A stretch of DNA of 64,000 bases from Azospirillum sp. TSA2s (GCF_004923315.1 NZ_CP039645.1:1-64000), one strand, 5' to 3'; positions 45,419 through 56,184 are shown, numbered from the stretch's first letter. The notes: generated by a model not told the origin, from the sequence alone. Translations and numbers: made by a program.

Positions 45419-45447
45419 AGGGTAGGGGTAGATGCTACAATGGTCAA
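45419..45447 (-). promoter_or_regulatory. Candidate parAB promoter
   Basis: On the minus strand TTGACC (45447-45442) and TACCCT (45424-45419) are separated by 17 bases and would start transcription about 20 bases before the parA GTG. The remainder of 45390-45710 has no convincing gene; it holds the FNR-like site below. Confidence 0.45.
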
Positions 45448-45612
45448 GGAGGCCGTTGGGAGAGCGTGGCGGCAGACCTTCCAGAAGACGTGGTTCCGCC
45501 GGCACGGAGCGCCTCCACGGGGCTTATCCCGTCGAACTCGCCGTCCGCGATCTGCCGCCATGCCCTGAGCATCCAGGGTTTTCCACCGGCAGGGTCGCCC
45601 ACGCAGAATTGT

Positions 45613-45626
45613 TTGACCAAGATCAA
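45613..45626. promoter_or_regulatory. FNR/DNR site before the second SDR
   Basis: TTGACCAAGATCAA, differing by one base from the nos operon site, centred about 91 bases before ATG 45711. It ties a gene outside the denitrification island to the same circuit. Confidence 0.75.
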
Positions 45627-45710
45627 GACTCTCGGACCCGGTTTCTCCGATGCTTCCGACGTCGGGACCCACACGGCTCCCGGTCTCGATTTCGAACAGG
45701 GAGACCCTTC

Positions 45711-46463
45711 ATGGCGAAGCTTCTGGACGGCAAGGTTGCCGTCGTCACCGGCGGCAGCAGCGGCATCGGCGCATCCATTGTCGAGCGCTATCTGGCCGAG
45801 GGTGCCAAGGTCGCCGTCTTCGCCCGCAGCGCCGGGGCGCTTCAGGACCTCGCCGCACGGAACCCCGATCAGGTGCTGGCCGTGCCCGGCGACGTCACCG
45901 TGCGCGCCGACCTCGAGCGTCTGGTCGCGGCGACGGTCGAGCGCTTCGGCGGGGTGGACGTGGTGGTGCCGAACGCCGGGGTCGCCAAGGTGGTCTCCTT
46001 CGCCGACAGCGACGAACAGGCTATCCAAGAGCAGTTCTCGGTCAATTTCGTCGGGGCGCTGCAGACTGCGCGGCTGTTCCTGCCGCACATGCGCCGGGGC
46101 GGCTCGATCGTCTTCGTCACCACATTCCTGGTGCAGGTCGGCTTCCCCGGTCTGGCGATCTACAGCGCCAGCAAGGCGGCGCTGACCTCGGCGACCAAGA
46201 CACTGGCGGCCGAACTGGCACCGCAGGGCATCCGGGTGAATGCTGTCGCCCCCGGCCCGATCGCCACGCCGATCTGGAGCAAGGTCGGCCTGCCCGAGGA
46301 TGTGCTGGGCCAGGTCGCCGCCACCGTCACGGCCCGGTTGTTCCCCGGCGCGTTCGGCGCCCCGGAGAGCATCGCCGACGCGGCGCTGTTCCTCGCCTCC
46401 GATCAGGCAAAGAACATCTACGGCCAGGAACTGGTGGTCGACGGCGGCTATACGGTGGGATGA
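45711..46463 (+). CDS. Short-chain dehydrogenase/reductase under an FNR-type site
   Basis: 250 residues. Rossmann motif TGGSSGIGASI, PNAG in place of NNAG, and the YSASK catalytic pair are present. The residue 13 before the catalytic Tyr is Thr (FVTTFLVQVG), where most SDRs have the catalytic Ser, so activity may be altered. The C-terminus (NIYGQELVVDGGYTVG) is standard. The substrate is unknown. A strong FNR-family site upstream suggests anaerobic or NO-linked expression. Confidence 0.87.
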   Translation: MAKLLDGKVAVVTGGSSGIGASIVERYLAEGAKVAVFARSAGALQDLAARNPDQVLAVPGDVTVRADLERLVAATVERFGGVDVVVPNAGVAKVVSFADSDEQAIQEQFSVNFVGALQTARLFLPHMRRGGSIVFVTTFLVQVGFPGLAIYSASKAALTSATKTLAAELAPQGIRVNAVAPGPIATPIWSKVGLPEDVLGQVAATVTARLFPGAFGAPESIADAALFLASDQAKNIYGQELVVDGGYTVG

Positions 46464-46559
46464 GGGTTCCTCGGCCCGCAGCGCCACGCCGGCGGTGCTG
46501 ACGCCCTTTCGGAGCGAAATGCGGTAGACCGAAACTGGCGCGCACCCCGTCTCGGCGGC

Positions 46560-47000
46560 GATCGCGGCTTCGGTCTAGCCGCGGTCGTCCCCACGGGGCA
46601 CCAGCCCGCCGGAGCGCGCGCCGAATGGTCTGCTCCGAGCGCCCCGTCCGGGACCCGCCTCTCCGTCCCGACCGGTCAGACTTAACAGCGCCGCGCGGTG
46701 CCGGACAAGGCCGGCGCCATGATCGCGACATTCGCCGGCCGACGCCGTGCACCAGCATGCGGCGCAGATAGCCATCCCCAGCTTTGGAGATGCCGCCCAG
46801 GCGCTCCTTGCCACCGCTCGAATTTTGCCGCGGCACCAATCCGAGCCAAGCCGCCAAGTGGCGCGCTGAGGTGAAAGTCTTCGTATCACCGATGGGGGCC
46901 ACCAGCGCCGTTGCAACGATCGGGCCGATGATCGTGGGCTGCAAGGGAAGGATCTCCGTTTTCAGAGGGTCGATCCCCTTCAGCTGGTGTCACTCACCAG
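46560..47000 (-). pseudogene. IS110/IS116/IS902-type transposase, C-terminal remnant
   Basis: The minus strand still encodes the conserved C-terminal block (TIIGPIVATALVAPIGDTKT, HLAAWLGLVPRQNSSGGKER, GGISKAGDGYLRRMLVHG) that defines IS110-family transposases. It then loses frame and ends without the normal tail. The N-terminal catalytic DEDD domain is absent. It is a decayed element beside an AT-richer patch, marking a past insertion between the SDR and the chemoreceptor. Confidence 0.82.
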
Positions 47001-47203
47001 AAACGGAGGGCGTCCATCGCATCATAGCCTTTCAGAACAATCGGCCATCCACCGCAATCGCAAATAAACAATTTTGCTGAATATTTTAAATAAGAATAAG
47101 AACTTTTGTGACGTCATGAAATATCTTTAAACCATTGATTAAGTTATAATGTGTCAATTTTCTTCAGATGCTCCAGGCCGTGACTCACAGGATGATACGA
47201 GTG

Positions 47204-48910
47204 ATGCAGTTCAGTAATGTGAAAATTTTTGCCAAGATCCTCGTCCTGGTGGTTCTGATGTCAGCAGTTACTGCTGTGATCAGCGTGATGGGCGTACGAG
47301 CGCTTACGACACTCGATCAGGACGCCGGTGAGATCGAGCAGGCTGGCCGTGAGGCGCTTACGGGCGCGCGAGCCAACCGTAACGTGGTTGGTCTCAATCG
47401 CGCAGAATACTACATTGCCGCCGATCCCTCACGCGCCGGGTTAAGTGAGGCTGAGAAGGAGGTCGCCGCTCAGCGGCGCGAACTCGAACAGCGGCTCACC
47501 GTTCTGAAGAAGACCGCCGACACGCGCCAAGCGGAGTTGCTCAGCGTCGTCGATGGGGCCTATGCCTCCTATCTGAAGGAACTGGATGATACGATCGTCC
47601 AGGCCCGCAATGTCGGGGACCAGATTAGTATGGATGCGGCGCGCAAGACTGTCCTCGACTCTGTCGTGACGTCGCGAACTGCCGCCAACCAACTTCAGAC
47701 GGCCATTAACGCTTACAACAAATACACCGACGACAAGGCAAGTGCTGTTTCGCAGAACGCCAGCATCAATGCCCAATCTGTCCACAACATGCTGATTGCA
47801 GTGGCGGTGCTGGGCATTCTCAGCGGTATCGTCGTCGGTTTGCTAATCGCCCGATACGGCATCAGCCGTCCGATCAGCGCGTCGGTCACCAGTCTGCGCG
47901 GCCTCGCCGACGGCAACCTGAACGTCGATATCTATGGCGTTGGGCGCAAGGATGAGATCGGCGATATCGCTGGCACGATGCAGGTCTTCAAGGAGAACCT
48001 CCAACGTGCCCGCACCATGGAAGAGGAAGCCAAGCAGGCCGAGCAGCGCGCAATGGCAGAGAAGAAGCGCGCCATGAACGAGTTGGCCGACAGCTTTGAA
48101 GCCAGCGTGCAGGGCGTGGTCAGCACCGTATCGTCCTCTGCCACCCAGCTTCAAGGAAATGCCCAGAGCATGTCCTCAATTGCTGAGGAAACGACACGTC
48201 AAGCCTCCTCTGTGGCCGCGGCAACCGAACAGGCGTCCAGTAATGTCCAGACCGTCGCGTCAGCGGCCGAGGAGTTGTCCAGTTCGATCGCTGAAATCGC
48301 TCGGCAGGTAGAATCCGCCGCACAAATCAGCCGCACTGCGGTGGATGAAGCGCAACGCACCAACGCCACCGTGGAGAGCCTCGCCCAGGCTGCCGAGAAG
48401 ATCGGTAGCGTGGTGCTGCTCATCCAGCAAATTGCCAGCCAGACCAATCTTCTGGCGCTGAATGCTACGATCGAGGCGGCTCGTGCTGGTGAAGCGGGCA
48501 AGGGCTTCGCCGTCGTGGCGTCCGAGGTGAAGAGTCTCGCCAACCAGACCGGGCGTGCCACCGAGGAGATCGCCAGCCAAATACAAGCGATCCAAAAGGA
48601 GACGCAGGGTGCTGTCAGCGCAATCCGGGGCATTGCCGACACGGTTCTGCAGGTGAACCAGATCGCCGCGACCATCGCCTCGGCGGTGGAGGAGCAGACC
48701 GCCGCCACCGGCGAGATATCACGCAATGTCCAGCAGGCCGCACAAGGTACCTCTGAGGTTTCCCGCAGTATTGTTGGTGTCAACGAAGCTTCCAATCAAG
48801 CCGGTCAATCGGCCTCGGAAGTCTTGCGAGCCGCCAACAACCTTGGACTTCAGGCGCAGACCCTGCAGTCATCCGTAGATGAATTTGTCAAACGCATCAG
48901 AACTGCATGA
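47204..48910 (+). CDS. Methyl-accepting chemotaxis protein
   Basis: 568 residues from ATG 47204 (in-frame ATGs at 47168 and 47192 are possible). Membrane helix 1 is [20 protein letters not shown] periplasmic four-helix-bundle sensor (about 35-190) contains [16 protein letters not shown]. Helix 2 is [24 protein letters not shown] follows ([20 protein letters not shown]), then the signalling domain with the hairpin tip [20 protein letters not shown] and [20 protein letters not shown]. There is no C-terminal methylase-tethering pentapeptide. Base composition is AT-richer than the neighbours, with an AT-rich leader (47030-47200), which suggests later arrival. The ligand is unknown. Confidence 0.93.
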   Translation: MQFSNVKIFAKILVLVVLMSAVTAVISVMGVRALTTLDQDAGEIEQAGREALTGARANRNVVGLNRAEYYIAADPSRAGLSEAEKEVAAQRRELEQRLTVLKKTADTRQAELLSVVDGAYASYLKELDDTIVQARNVGDQISMDAARKTVLDSVVTSRTAANQLQTAINAYNKYTDDKASAVSQNASINAQSVHNMLIAVAVLGILSGIVVGLLIARYGISRPISASVTSLRGLADGNLNVDIYGVGRKDEIGDIAGTMQVFKENLQRARTMEEEAKQAEQRAMAEKKRAMNELADSFEASVQGVVSTVSSSATQLQGNAQSMSSIAEETTRQASSVAAATEQASSNVQTVASAAEELSSSIAEIARQVESAAQISRTAVDEAQRTNATVESLAQAAEKIGSVVLLIQQIASQTNLLALNATIEAARAGEAGKGFAVVASEVKSLANQTGRATEEIASQIQAIQKETQGAVSAIRGIADTVLQVNQIAATIASAVEEQTAATGEISRNVQQAAQGTSEVSRSIVGVNEASNQAGQSASEVLRAANNLGLQAQTLQSSVDEFVKRIRTA

Positions 48911-48937
48911 AGTTTGTCAAAAGGTTGGGTGTGATGC

Positions 48938-48959
48938 TCGACCGCCTTTGGGCGGTCGA
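48938..48959 (+). terminator. Hairpin downstream of the chemoreceptor
   Basis: TCGACCGCC-TTTG-GGCGGTCGA, a nine-base perfect stem 28 bases after the stop codon. No U tract follows, so it is a terminator-like hairpin of moderate strength. Confidence 0.6.
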
Positions 48960-49016
48960 TGCTCTGTAATGTAGGCGAGGCATAAGCTTCCCCGCTGCCG
49001 AAGAGTCCGGTTATAA

Positions 49017-49148
49017 TCAGGCCGCAGTCACGCCTAGCCGGTGATTCTTCTCTCGCGCTTTACGAAGAAATTCAAGAAAGCCTTCTTTACTGAACTGCTT
49101 TGCCGCGGCGCTTACGTATAGGATATAGTAGATCTTCCTTTTTTCCAT
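49017..49148 (-). pseudogene. Truncated BLUF-domain photoreceptor (N-terminal fragment)
   Basis: 43 residues from ATG 49148. YYILYVSAAAKQF and FLEFLRKAREKNHRLGVT reproduce the first about 40 residues of BLUF domains, including the beta1 Tyr and the R/K-x-N-x-RLG(I/V)T segment that contacts flavin. The frame then stops exactly where GLLLY and the catalytic Gln/Met strands should follow, and no continuation is visible in other frames. It cannot bind flavin normally. It lies 22 bases after the stop of the hybrid kinase on the same strand, probably a relic of a blue-light input module. Confidence 0.7.
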
Positions 49149-49170
49149 CGATACACGCCCCCTTTCTTAC

Positions 49171-52100
49171 TCATTCAGCATCTTCCAGACACTTGGCGAC
49201 ACCGACCCGCAGGGCGTTGAGAGCCTCGTCGAAAGCGAAGTCTTCAATGAGCCGTGCGACGGCATCGGCAGGGTGGCCGAGAACCGAACGCAATTCACCC
49301 TCATGTGCGTGAAAGAGGGTGCTCGCCGCCATATCATCAGCCGCAAGCAGTGCCTCGAGGTCCTTGATGACCACACGCATGCGTGATGGGTCGACCGACG
49401 ACGCCATGGCTTCCTGCCCGGACGCCGCCGGCAGGGCCAGCGCGATCGCGGCTTTCAGCGTCTCTACGCTCTGCCCGACGGCTCGAGCGCGCGCCATGAG
49501 CCCGTTCAGGGCTTCCGGGCCGGCACCGGGTTCGGGCAAGGCAGCAATGGCGGCTTCCAGCGACGCCGCCTCATCGCGCAGGCGGAGCGCACCAAGGGTT
49601 GCGGCGACACCCTTCAGAGTGTGTGCCGCCCGCCGGGCTCCGATGAAATCGCCGATGACGAGAGACGCAGCAGCCGCATCCGTCTGGTGGTCCTGGACGA
49701 AGCGGGACAACAGACGCAGGTAAAGGTCCAGCCGTCCGTTTGCCGCCTTCAGTCCCGACCCGACATCAAGCCCCGGCACCGCTTCCAACTTCCTGCGCAC
49801 GGCATCCGATACCTCTTTGTCAGAAGAATCGACCGCCCGACCCGACGATGGTGAGCTGCCTTTCCCCGTCGTGACAGGCCTTAGCGGCAACCAACGGAGC
49901 AGCGCCGCGTACAGCGCCTCGGGATCGACCGGCTTGGCGATGTGGTCGTCCATGCCCGCGTTCAGGCAGGCCTGCCGGTCCTCGTCAAAGGCATTCGCCG
50001 TCATCGCCAGGATCGGCGTCCGAGCGTGCAGCGGAAAGCCACGGATGGCGCGGGTCGCGGTCAAACCATCCATTTCCGGCATCTGCATGTCCATCAGGAT
50101 GAGGTCGTAGGCTGCAGCCTGCGCCATGTCCACGGCATGCCGCCCGTCCCGGGCGACGTCGACCTCAAGGCCAACCTCGTTGAGCAATTCGAGTGCGACC
50201 TCCTGGTTGACCGGGTTATCCTCGGCCAGAAGCACACGGCTGCCCGGTCGCTGGCGCAAACGCGCTTCAGCTTCGCCGGGCGCCAGCTCATGGACGGGGA
50301 CCCTCGCTCCCGACAGCAGTTCCTCAAGAGCGTAGGTCAAGCGCGAGGGGGAAAGCGGCTTGATGAGCACGCTCGCATAGCCGGTGCGGACCAGTTCGTC
50401 CCTGGACACGCCGTCGCCATACGCGCTGACCAGCAGGCATGAGGGCGGCCGTGCCAGCGGCATGGCCATGAGGCGGCGGCCGACCTCCAGCCCGTCCATC
50501 CCCGGCATCTGCCAGTCCACCAGCATAAGGTCGAACGGCCTGCCGGCTGCCTCCGCGGCGGCCACACAAGCAAGTGCGTCCTGGCCGCTCGACACCGCCG
50601 TGACCAGGATGCCGATTTGGTCAAGCATGTCGGAGAGCGACTCCCGCGCTTCCTGCAGATCGTCGACCACCAGCACCCGCCGCCCCTTCAGGTCGATCGC
50701 GGGCGTCCGCTCCGGCGGGACGCTCCTCACAATGCCCAGAGGCAACTCGATCCAGAAGGTACTGCCCACGCCCAAGCTGCTCTCGACGCCGATGCGCCCG
50801 CCCATCAGCTCCGTGAGATGGCGGCTGATCGCCAGCCCCAGCCCCGTTCCACCGTACCGCCGCGTCGTCGAGGTGTCGGCCTGCTGAAAGGGCTGGAACA
50901 GGCGATCCTTCTGCTCGGGGGTCAACCCGATGCCGGTGTCGGTGACCTCGAAGCGGACGACAACGCCTTGTGCGGTGGTCGCGACGGCCCGGCCACGCAG
51001 GCTGACGCTGCCGGCATCCGTGAACTTGACGGCATTGCTCATGAAATTGAGCAGGATCTGCCCAAGGCGCAGTTCGTCCCCGCGCAACATGTGGGGGACA
51101 TCCCGCAGGTCGAGGACGATTTCCAGACCCTTCGCCGCCGCCTTGTCGCGAATCAGCGCGCAGACCCGCTCGACAACCCGCTCGACGTCGAGGTCGGCCA
51201 GTTCGAGCTCCAGCTTTCCGGCGTCGATCTTCGAGAGATCAAGAATGTCGTTGATGAGAGAGAGAAGGTGGTGTGCGGCATCGGATATGGTGTCGAGCTT
51301 CTTGGCCTGATCCGGGTCGGCGCTTTTGCGGCGCAAGAGATGAGTGGTGCCGACGATGGCGTTCATCGGCGTGCGGATCTCGTGGCTCATGTTGGCGAGG
51401 AAATCCGACTTCGCACGGGCCGCATCTTCGGCCAGCGCACGGGCGCGGGCCATTTCCTCGATGGCTTTGCGTTCCGCCGTGATGTCGTCGATGACCCACA
51501 CCGATCCCCGTTCGTGATCGTTGGGATCGACCGCCCTGGCGTTCATCCGGGCCCAGAACAGACTGCCGTCGCGACGCGACAGCTGCTGCTCCCGCCGGTG
51601 GGCTTCACCGCGCCAGATCTGGTCATAGCACTCGTTGCCCAGGTTCCAGGCATCCTCGTCCGCGTACCAGATGCGCGTCGGCTTGCCGATCATTTCGCCC
51701 GGCGGCCAGCCGAACATCTCATGCAGCCTCATGTTGCCCTGCTGCAGGATGCGGTCCTTGATCAGCACGATGCCCGAGGTGGCGGACTCGAAGATGGCCT
51801 GCTGTTCCGCCGCGGAAATGCGCAAGGCCTCGGCGGCTTCACGTTCGGCCGTGATGTCCTCGAGGATGGCGACCAGCCCCCGGTCGAGGTCGGCCGGATC
51901 GATCGCGCGGGCATAGATGCGCGCCCAGAACCGGCTGCCGTCGTGGCGCACGTATCGTTGCGCACGCACATGGGTCTGGCCAAGCCGGAGTTGCGTATAG
52001 ATGTCGTCGCCCGCCGCCAACCAGGCCGCTTCGTCTTCGTACCATTGGCGGGTGGACGTCCCGATCATGGCGCCGGCCGGGCAGGCGAAGAGTTCTTCCA

Positions 52101-54552
52101 TGCGGTGGTTGCAGTGGTGGACGTAACGGTCGCGGATCAGGGCGATACCGACACTCGCGGCGTCGAAGATGGCTTCCTGCTGCTGGTTGGCGGCAAGAAG
52201 CTCGGCCGTTCGTTCGGCAACCAGCTGCTCCAGCTGATGGCGATGCCGCTCGAGTTCCTCGGCCATCCGCTTCTTCTCGGTGATGTCCTCCTTGATGGCG
52301 AGATAATGGCTCACACTCCCGTCGGGCTGCCGCACCGGAGCGATATGGGCCAGTTCGACGTACTCGCTGCCGTCCTTGCGCCGGTTGACCAGTTCGCCGT
52401 GCCAGATGTTGCCGGTGGTCAGCGCGTCCCACATCGCGCGGTAGGCGGCCGGGTCGGTCCGGCCCGACTGCAGAACGCGCGGATTCCGACCGATCACCTC
52501 GTCGCGGTCGTAGCCGGTGTTGCGGCAGAATGCGTCGTTCACATACTCGATACAGGCGTTGAGGTCGGTGATGACGATGCTTTCGGGGCTCTGGTTGACC
52601 GCCAGGAACAGCTTGCGGAGCAGATCCTCCTGCCGGCGGCGTTCGGTGACGATCTCCTTGACGGCCACGTAATGCGTGATCACGCCGGTGTCGTCACGCA
52701 GCGGCACGATGGAGGCCGCTTCGATCTCCTGGCGGCCGTCGCGCGTAAGGTTGATGAACTCGCCGCTCCAGGCCTCGCCACGGGTCAGCGCACTCCACAT
52801 CGCCTCGTATGTCGCGCTCGGCGTCTTCCCGGACTTGAGGAAACGCGGATTGCGGCCGAGGGCGTGCTCGCGGCTGTAGCCGGTGGCGCGGGTGAAGGCG
52901 TCGTTCACGTACGTGATGTTTCCCGAGAGGTCGGTGATCACCACCAGGTTGGGGCTCTGCTCCACGACCAGGGAGAGTTTGCGGATTTCGTCGCGCGCCA
53001 CTTTGGCCTGGGAGATGTCCTCCCACAGCGCCAGCAGATACTCACGATCACCCTGCCGGAAGGCCGAAACGTTGACGCGGACGTCGAAAACCGAGCCGTC
53101 CTTCCGTCGATGACGGCTCTCGAGCTGAAATCCGCCGTCCCTCAGGGCTCTTTGGGCATTGCGCTGCAACTGGTCGCGCGGAATCTCGTCCTGGATGGCG
53201 GGGAGGTCGAGCGCCAGAAGTTCCTCCTCGCTGTAACCGAGTTGGCGGCAGGCTGCGGCATTGACCTTGAGGAACCTGAGGGAAACCGGATCGATCACCT
53301 CGACGGCAAGCGGCGAGAATTCGACGACGGCGTTGATCAGCGCCTGCTGGTCCTGCTTTTTGGTTTCGTCCCGCTTTCTGCGCACCGCCATCTGCAGGCG
53401 CAGGGCAACGGCCTCGATCAGGGCGGCTTCCTCGTCCAGGAATGGAGCGCCGGCCCCGGCGGGCAAAGGGGCGCGGTAGGTAACGGCGACGGTACCGGCC
53501 ACGCCGTCTCCGTCGACGAACGTGGCAGCCAGCCGCTGTCCGTCCACCTCCTCACCGAACAGCACGGTCCCATACGCGATCTGCCCGGCGGAATGCTCCG
53601 GGTAGCGCATGGCGGCAGGCAGCAGCGCCGCAACCATTTCAAAGATCGTCGGCACGTCCAGATCGGTGCGTTCGGTGATGCGGGTGACTTCGTACAGGCA
53701 GGAAAGCTCCTTCATCCGCTCGCCCAGGTCGGCTTCGGCCTTCTGGCGCAGCATCAGGGAGTCCCGGAAGCTGAGCACCGCCCGGCCCATGTCGCGCAGC
53801 ACGCTCCGGCTATCGGAGGCGATGGACCGCACGCGGTCGAACCCGGCGGGATGGATGTTGCCGTCGGCCAGATCGAGCAGAGCATGGCTGATCAAGCGGA
53901 CCCGGAGGAACGTCCAGCGGGCGAGAAGCACCCACATCACCACGAGCCCCAGGTTCAGGCCGACCCCCGCGATCATCAGGCGGGAGGTCCGGTCATGCAG
54001 CATCCTGGTCTGGCGCGCTTCGCGTTCGCCGGAGGAGCGGACGATTCCCTCGACGACGGCATGGGCATGGTGCGACAGGTTGGCGAAAATGGTGGCCGCG
54101 CTATAGGCGAAGTCGCGCGCACGGGGAGGGTCGATGGCAGCCAGATCGGTTGCCGTGACGATGTGGTTGCGGTAGTCGTCGAACCACCTGATCGCCATAT
54201 CCGTGTGTTCGGAAACCCGCTCCAGGGACCTCAGCTGGTCCGCCATGGTGGTCAGCGTCTCGATGAATCCGGCATGGATGCGATAGACCTCGCCTTCATC
54301 CAGGCGCCCGCCGGCGGCGTCGTCCAGCGTCGTCGCCACCTGCGCCTGCACCTCATCCAGGGCGGCATTGAAGCGGCTGGCCGCCTCGATGGCCTGGACA
54401 TCGCGTTCGGACTCCAGATTGACGGCCCGCTGGCTCTCGCTCAGGCTCCAGAAGGACAGCAGGTTGATCGCCACCGACAGCGCCACGATCACCAGGACCG
54501 GGAGCAGCAGCAGGCGGAAATACGGGGTGGACGAGGTCCGGCGCGTCGGCAT
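49171..54552 (-). CDS. Hybrid histidine kinase with five PAS domains, two REC domains and HPt
   Basis: 1793 residues. Helix 1 ([19 protein letters not shown], about 14-34) and helix 2 ([20 protein letters not shown]) bracket a helical periplasmic sensor. A GAF-like region ([20 protein letters not shown], about 290-400) follows, then five PAS/PAC units (about 410-1050, each closing with xxExDIT-type motifs). The HisKA box is [10 protein letters not shown] with His1057, followed by HATPase ([34 protein letters not shown]). Two receiver domains have Asp1346 and Asp1488. A C-terminal HPt ([14 protein letters not shown]) carries His1644. It is a complete internal phosphorelay. The HD-GYP regulator upstream is a likely output partner. 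Confidence 0.94.
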   Translation of the reverse strand: MPTRRTSSTPYFRLLLLPVLVIVALSVAINLLSFWSLSESQRAVNLESERDVQAIEAASRFNAALDEVQAQVATTLDDAAGGRLDEGEVYRIHAGFIETLTTMADQLRSLERVSEHTDMAIRWFDDYRNHIVTATDLAAIDPPRARDFAYSAATIFANLSHHAHAVVEGIVRSSGEREARQTRMLHDRTSRLMIAGVGLNLGLVVMWVLLARWTFLRVRLISHALLDLADGNIHPAGFDRVRSIASDSRSVLRDMGRAVLSFRDSLMLRQKAEADLGERMKELSCLYEVTRITERTDLDVPTIFEMVAALLPAAMRYPEHSAGQIAYGTVLFGEEVDGQRLAATFVDGDGVAGTVAVTYRAPLPAGAGAPFLDEEAALIEAVALRLQMAVRRKRDETKKQDQQALINAVVEFSPLAVEVIDPVSLRFLKVNAAACRQLGYSEEELLALDLPAIQDEIPRDQLQRNAQRALRDGGFQLESRHRRKDGSVFDVRVNVSAFRQGDREYLLALWEDISQAKVARDEIRKLSLVVEQSPNLVVITDLSGNITYVNDAFTRATGYSREHALGRNPRFLKSGKTPSATYEAMWSALTRGEAWSGEFINLTRDGRQEIEAASIVPLRDDTGVITHYVAVKEIVTERRRQEDLLRKLFLAVNQSPESIVITDLNACIEYVNDAFCRNTGYDRDEVIGRNPRVLQSGRTDPAAYRAMWDALTTGNIWHGELVNRRKDGSEYVELAHIAPVRQPDGSVSHYLAIKEDITEKKRMAEELERHRHQLEQLVAERTAELLAANQQQEAIFDAASVGIALIRDRYVHHCNHRMEELFACPAGAMIGTSTRQWYEDEAAWLAAGDDIYTQLRLGQTHVRAQRYVRHDGSRFWARIYARAIDPADLDRGLVAILEDITAEREAAEALRISAAEQQAIFESATSGIVLIKDRILQQGNMRLHEMFGWPPGEMIGKPTRIWYADEDAWNLGNECYDQIWRGEAHRREQQLSRRDGSLFWARMNARAVDPNDHERGSVWVIDDITAERKAIEEMARARALAEDAARAKSDFLANMSHEIRTPMNAIVGTTHLLRRKSADPDQAKKLDTISDAAHHLLSLINDILDLSKIDAGKLELELADLDVERVVERVCALIRDKAAAKGLEIVLDLRDVPHMLRGDELRLGQILLNFMSNAVKFTDAGSVSLRGRAVATTAQGVVVRFEVTDTGIGLTPEQKDRLFQPFQQADTSTTRRYGGTGLGLAISRHLTELMGGRIGVESSLGVGSTFWIELPLGIVRSVPPERTPAIDLKGRRVLVVDDLQEARESLSDMLDQIGILVTAVSSGQDALACVAAAEAAGRPFDLMLVDWQMPGMDGLEVGRRLMAMPLARPPSCLLVSAYGDGVSRDELVRTGYASVLIKPLSPSRLTYALEELLSGARVPVHELAPGEAEARLRQRPGSRVLLAEDNPVNQEVALELLNEVGLEVDVARDGRHAVDMAQAAAYDLILMDMQMPEMDGLTATRAIRGFPLHARTPILAMTANAFDEDRQACLNAGMDDHIAKPVDPEALYAALLRWLPLRPVTTGKGSSPSSGRAVDSSDKEVSDAVRRKLEAVPGLDVGSGLKAANGRLDLYLRLLSRFVQDHQTDAAAASLVIGDFIGARRAAHTLKGVAATLGALRLRDEAASLEAAIAALPEPGAGPEALNGLMARARAVGQSVETLKAAIALALPAASGQEAMASSVDPSRMRVVIKDLEALLAADDMAASTLFHAHEGELRSVLGHPADAVARLIEDFAFDEALNALRVGVAKCLEDAE

Positions 54553-54647
54553 GCCCTCTCCTACTGCGCGAGTTCAAGCCATCGGGAAGCCGGTATGCCG
54601 GCACCGTGATCCATGGCGTCATTCCCCTTCGGACGGAAGGATCGTGT

Positions 54648-55850
54648 TCATTCGCGACTCACTGCATTTCCACCCTGAGGCTTGACCGTCATGTCCGTCT
54701 CGGGATCGGCGAAGCGCCGGGCGATATCGGCGAAGCGCTCGCGGCAGGCCAGGAAGGCGTCGACCACATCGGGATCGAAATGCGTGCCGCGCCCCTGGGC
54801 GATGATCCGGGTCGTTTCCTCCAGGCCCATGGCCGGCTTGTAGATGCGCCGGCACATCAGCGCATCGAAGACGTCGGCCAGCGCCATCAGGCGGGCCGAC
54901 ACCGGGATGGCGTCGCCCGCCAGCCCGGAGGGATAACCGCTGCCATCCCATTTCTCGTGGTGGCGGAGGGCGATCTCCTGGGCGACCCGCATGAAGGCGA
55001 AGGCGCCCGAAGCCTGCGCCACCGCAGCGGCATCGGCGCTGGCCAGGGTGCCCCTCATCGCCTTTTCGATGGCGTCGGCCCCGATTCTGGGGTGCTCCTT
55101 CATGATCGCAAATTCTGCCTGATCGTAGCGGCCGGGCTTGCGCAGGATGGCGTCCGGTATGCCCACCTTGCCGATGTCGTGCAGGGGAGCGGCCTTCACG
55201 ATCATGTCCAGAAGCGGGCCGGCAAGCGCATCCCGGAATCGCACGTGCCCGGCAAGATGCCGCGCCAGGACCTCGACATAGCTCCGCGTGCGGACGATAT
55301 GGAGCCCGGTCTCGTTGTCGCGCGCCTCGCCCAGGCAGGCAAGGGCACGGATGCCAAGATCCTGGATCAGCAGGTTTTCGCTCATCCGCCGCGCCACTTC
55401 GGCTTCCAGCCAGTCGTTCTGGCGGGTCAGCCGGTCGCGGGCGTGCTTCAGTTCAAGATGCGTGCGCACACGCGCCAGCACGATGGCGGGGGTGATCGGC
55501 TTGGTGATGTAGTCGACCGCCCCCAGGGACAGGCCCAGTTCCTCGTCCTCGGTCGCGCCCATTGCGGTGACGAAGATCACCGGCATGCCGCAGGTGGCGG
55601 GATCGGCCCGCAGGCGGCGCAGCACCTCGTGACCGTCCAGCACGGGCATCATCACGTCCAGCAGGATCAGGTCGGGGCGCGGTTCGCTGTGCGCGGCACG
55701 AAGGGCCCGTTCCCCGGAGTTGACGGCGCGGACACGGTAATGCGGCTGCAGCACTTCGCCCAGGATCAGCAGATTCTGCGGCGTGTCGTCCACGATCAGG
55801 ATCGTTGAGGGCGGAGCGGACCCGTCCACCGCGGGATGATCGGTGTTCAT
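54648..55850 (-). CDS. Response regulator with HD-GYP phosphodiesterase domain
   Basis: 400 residues from ATG 55850, with GGAG upstream. The receiver domain has DD at 21-22, phosphorylation Asp65 (LILLDVMMP) and Lys117. A coiled linker (about 125-165) leads to HD-GYP with HDIGKVGIP (224-232) and HHEKWDGSGYPSGL (297-310), so the catalytic His-Asp and GYP motif are intact. Such enzymes hydrolyse cyclic di-GMP. The gene is 95 bases upstream of the hybrid kinase on the same strand, so the two should form one signalling operon. Confidence 0.94.
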   Translation of the reverse strand: MNTDHPAVDGSAPPSTILIVDDTPQNLLILGEVLQPHYRVRAVNSGERALRAAHSEPRPDLILLDVMMPVLDGHEVLRRLRADPATCGMPVIFVTAMGATEDEELGLSLGAVDYITKPITPAIVLARVRTHLELKHARDRLTRQNDWLEAEVARRMSENLLIQDLGIRALACLGEARDNETGLHIVRTRSYVEVLARHLAGHVRFRDALAGPLLDMIVKAAPLHDIGKVGIPDAILRKPGRYDQAEFAIMKEHPRIGADAIEKAMRGTLASADAAAVAQASGAFAFMRVAQEIALRHHEKWDGSGYPSGLAGDAIPVSARLMALADVFDALMCRRIYKPAMGLEETTRIIAQGRGTHFDPDVVDAFLACRERFADIARRFADPETDMTVKPQGGNAVSRE

Positions 55851-56184
55851 GGGCTGCTCCATCGGACCGGCCGCCGCATCGTCATGGCTCCACTCCCGTC
55901 GTCGGCAGGCAATGGTAGGTGGTCACCGCACGCTCTCGGGAGCTTCCTACTCTCGTCAAGCATTCCACCAACCAATGAATGAAGCGTAACCGTGACCATA
56001 GGCATGTTCCATCATGCCGACGTTGGTGCGAAACTCTGCAAGGCGCTCTGCCCGGTGGATTTTTCAATGCGATCTGGTCGGCGGCAACACCGGCGGCGCC
56101 ATCACGAACAGCTACGCACAACCAGTGACGAACCCGGCTGGAGGCGTCCTTGGCTCGGGTGACCGCCAGCTCGGGTGACCGCCA
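55851..56184. other. Gene-free stretch with a 16-base tandem duplication
   Basis: No credible gene on either strand. At its right end GCTCGGGTGACCGCCA occurs twice in tandem (56153-56168 and 56169-56184), ending exactly at the mrpG stop codon. The minus-strand kinase-operon promoter region probably lies at its left end. Confidence 0.55.

Noticed and set aside
45444-45602. Minus-strand frame of about 52 codons starting GTG, with a plausible-looking segment (WRQIADGEFDGISPVEALRAGG)
   Set aside because: No ribosome-binding site, no recognised family, and it overlaps the parA promoter region; it could be a remnant but cannot be supported.
50617-54609. Very long plus-strand open frame of 1330 codons opposite the hybrid kinase
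   Set aside because: An antisense shadow caused by high GC; its translation has no domain, while the minus strand encodes a complete kinase.
55950-56065. Minus-strand frame containing MMEHAYGHGYASFIGWWNA
   Set aside because: Only about 19 codons follow the ATG and no Shine-Dalgarno sequence is present; composition may be chance.
55882-56121. 79-codon minus-strand frame in the gap before mrpG
   Set aside because: No recognisable domain, no ribosome-binding site and a composition like non-coding sequence.
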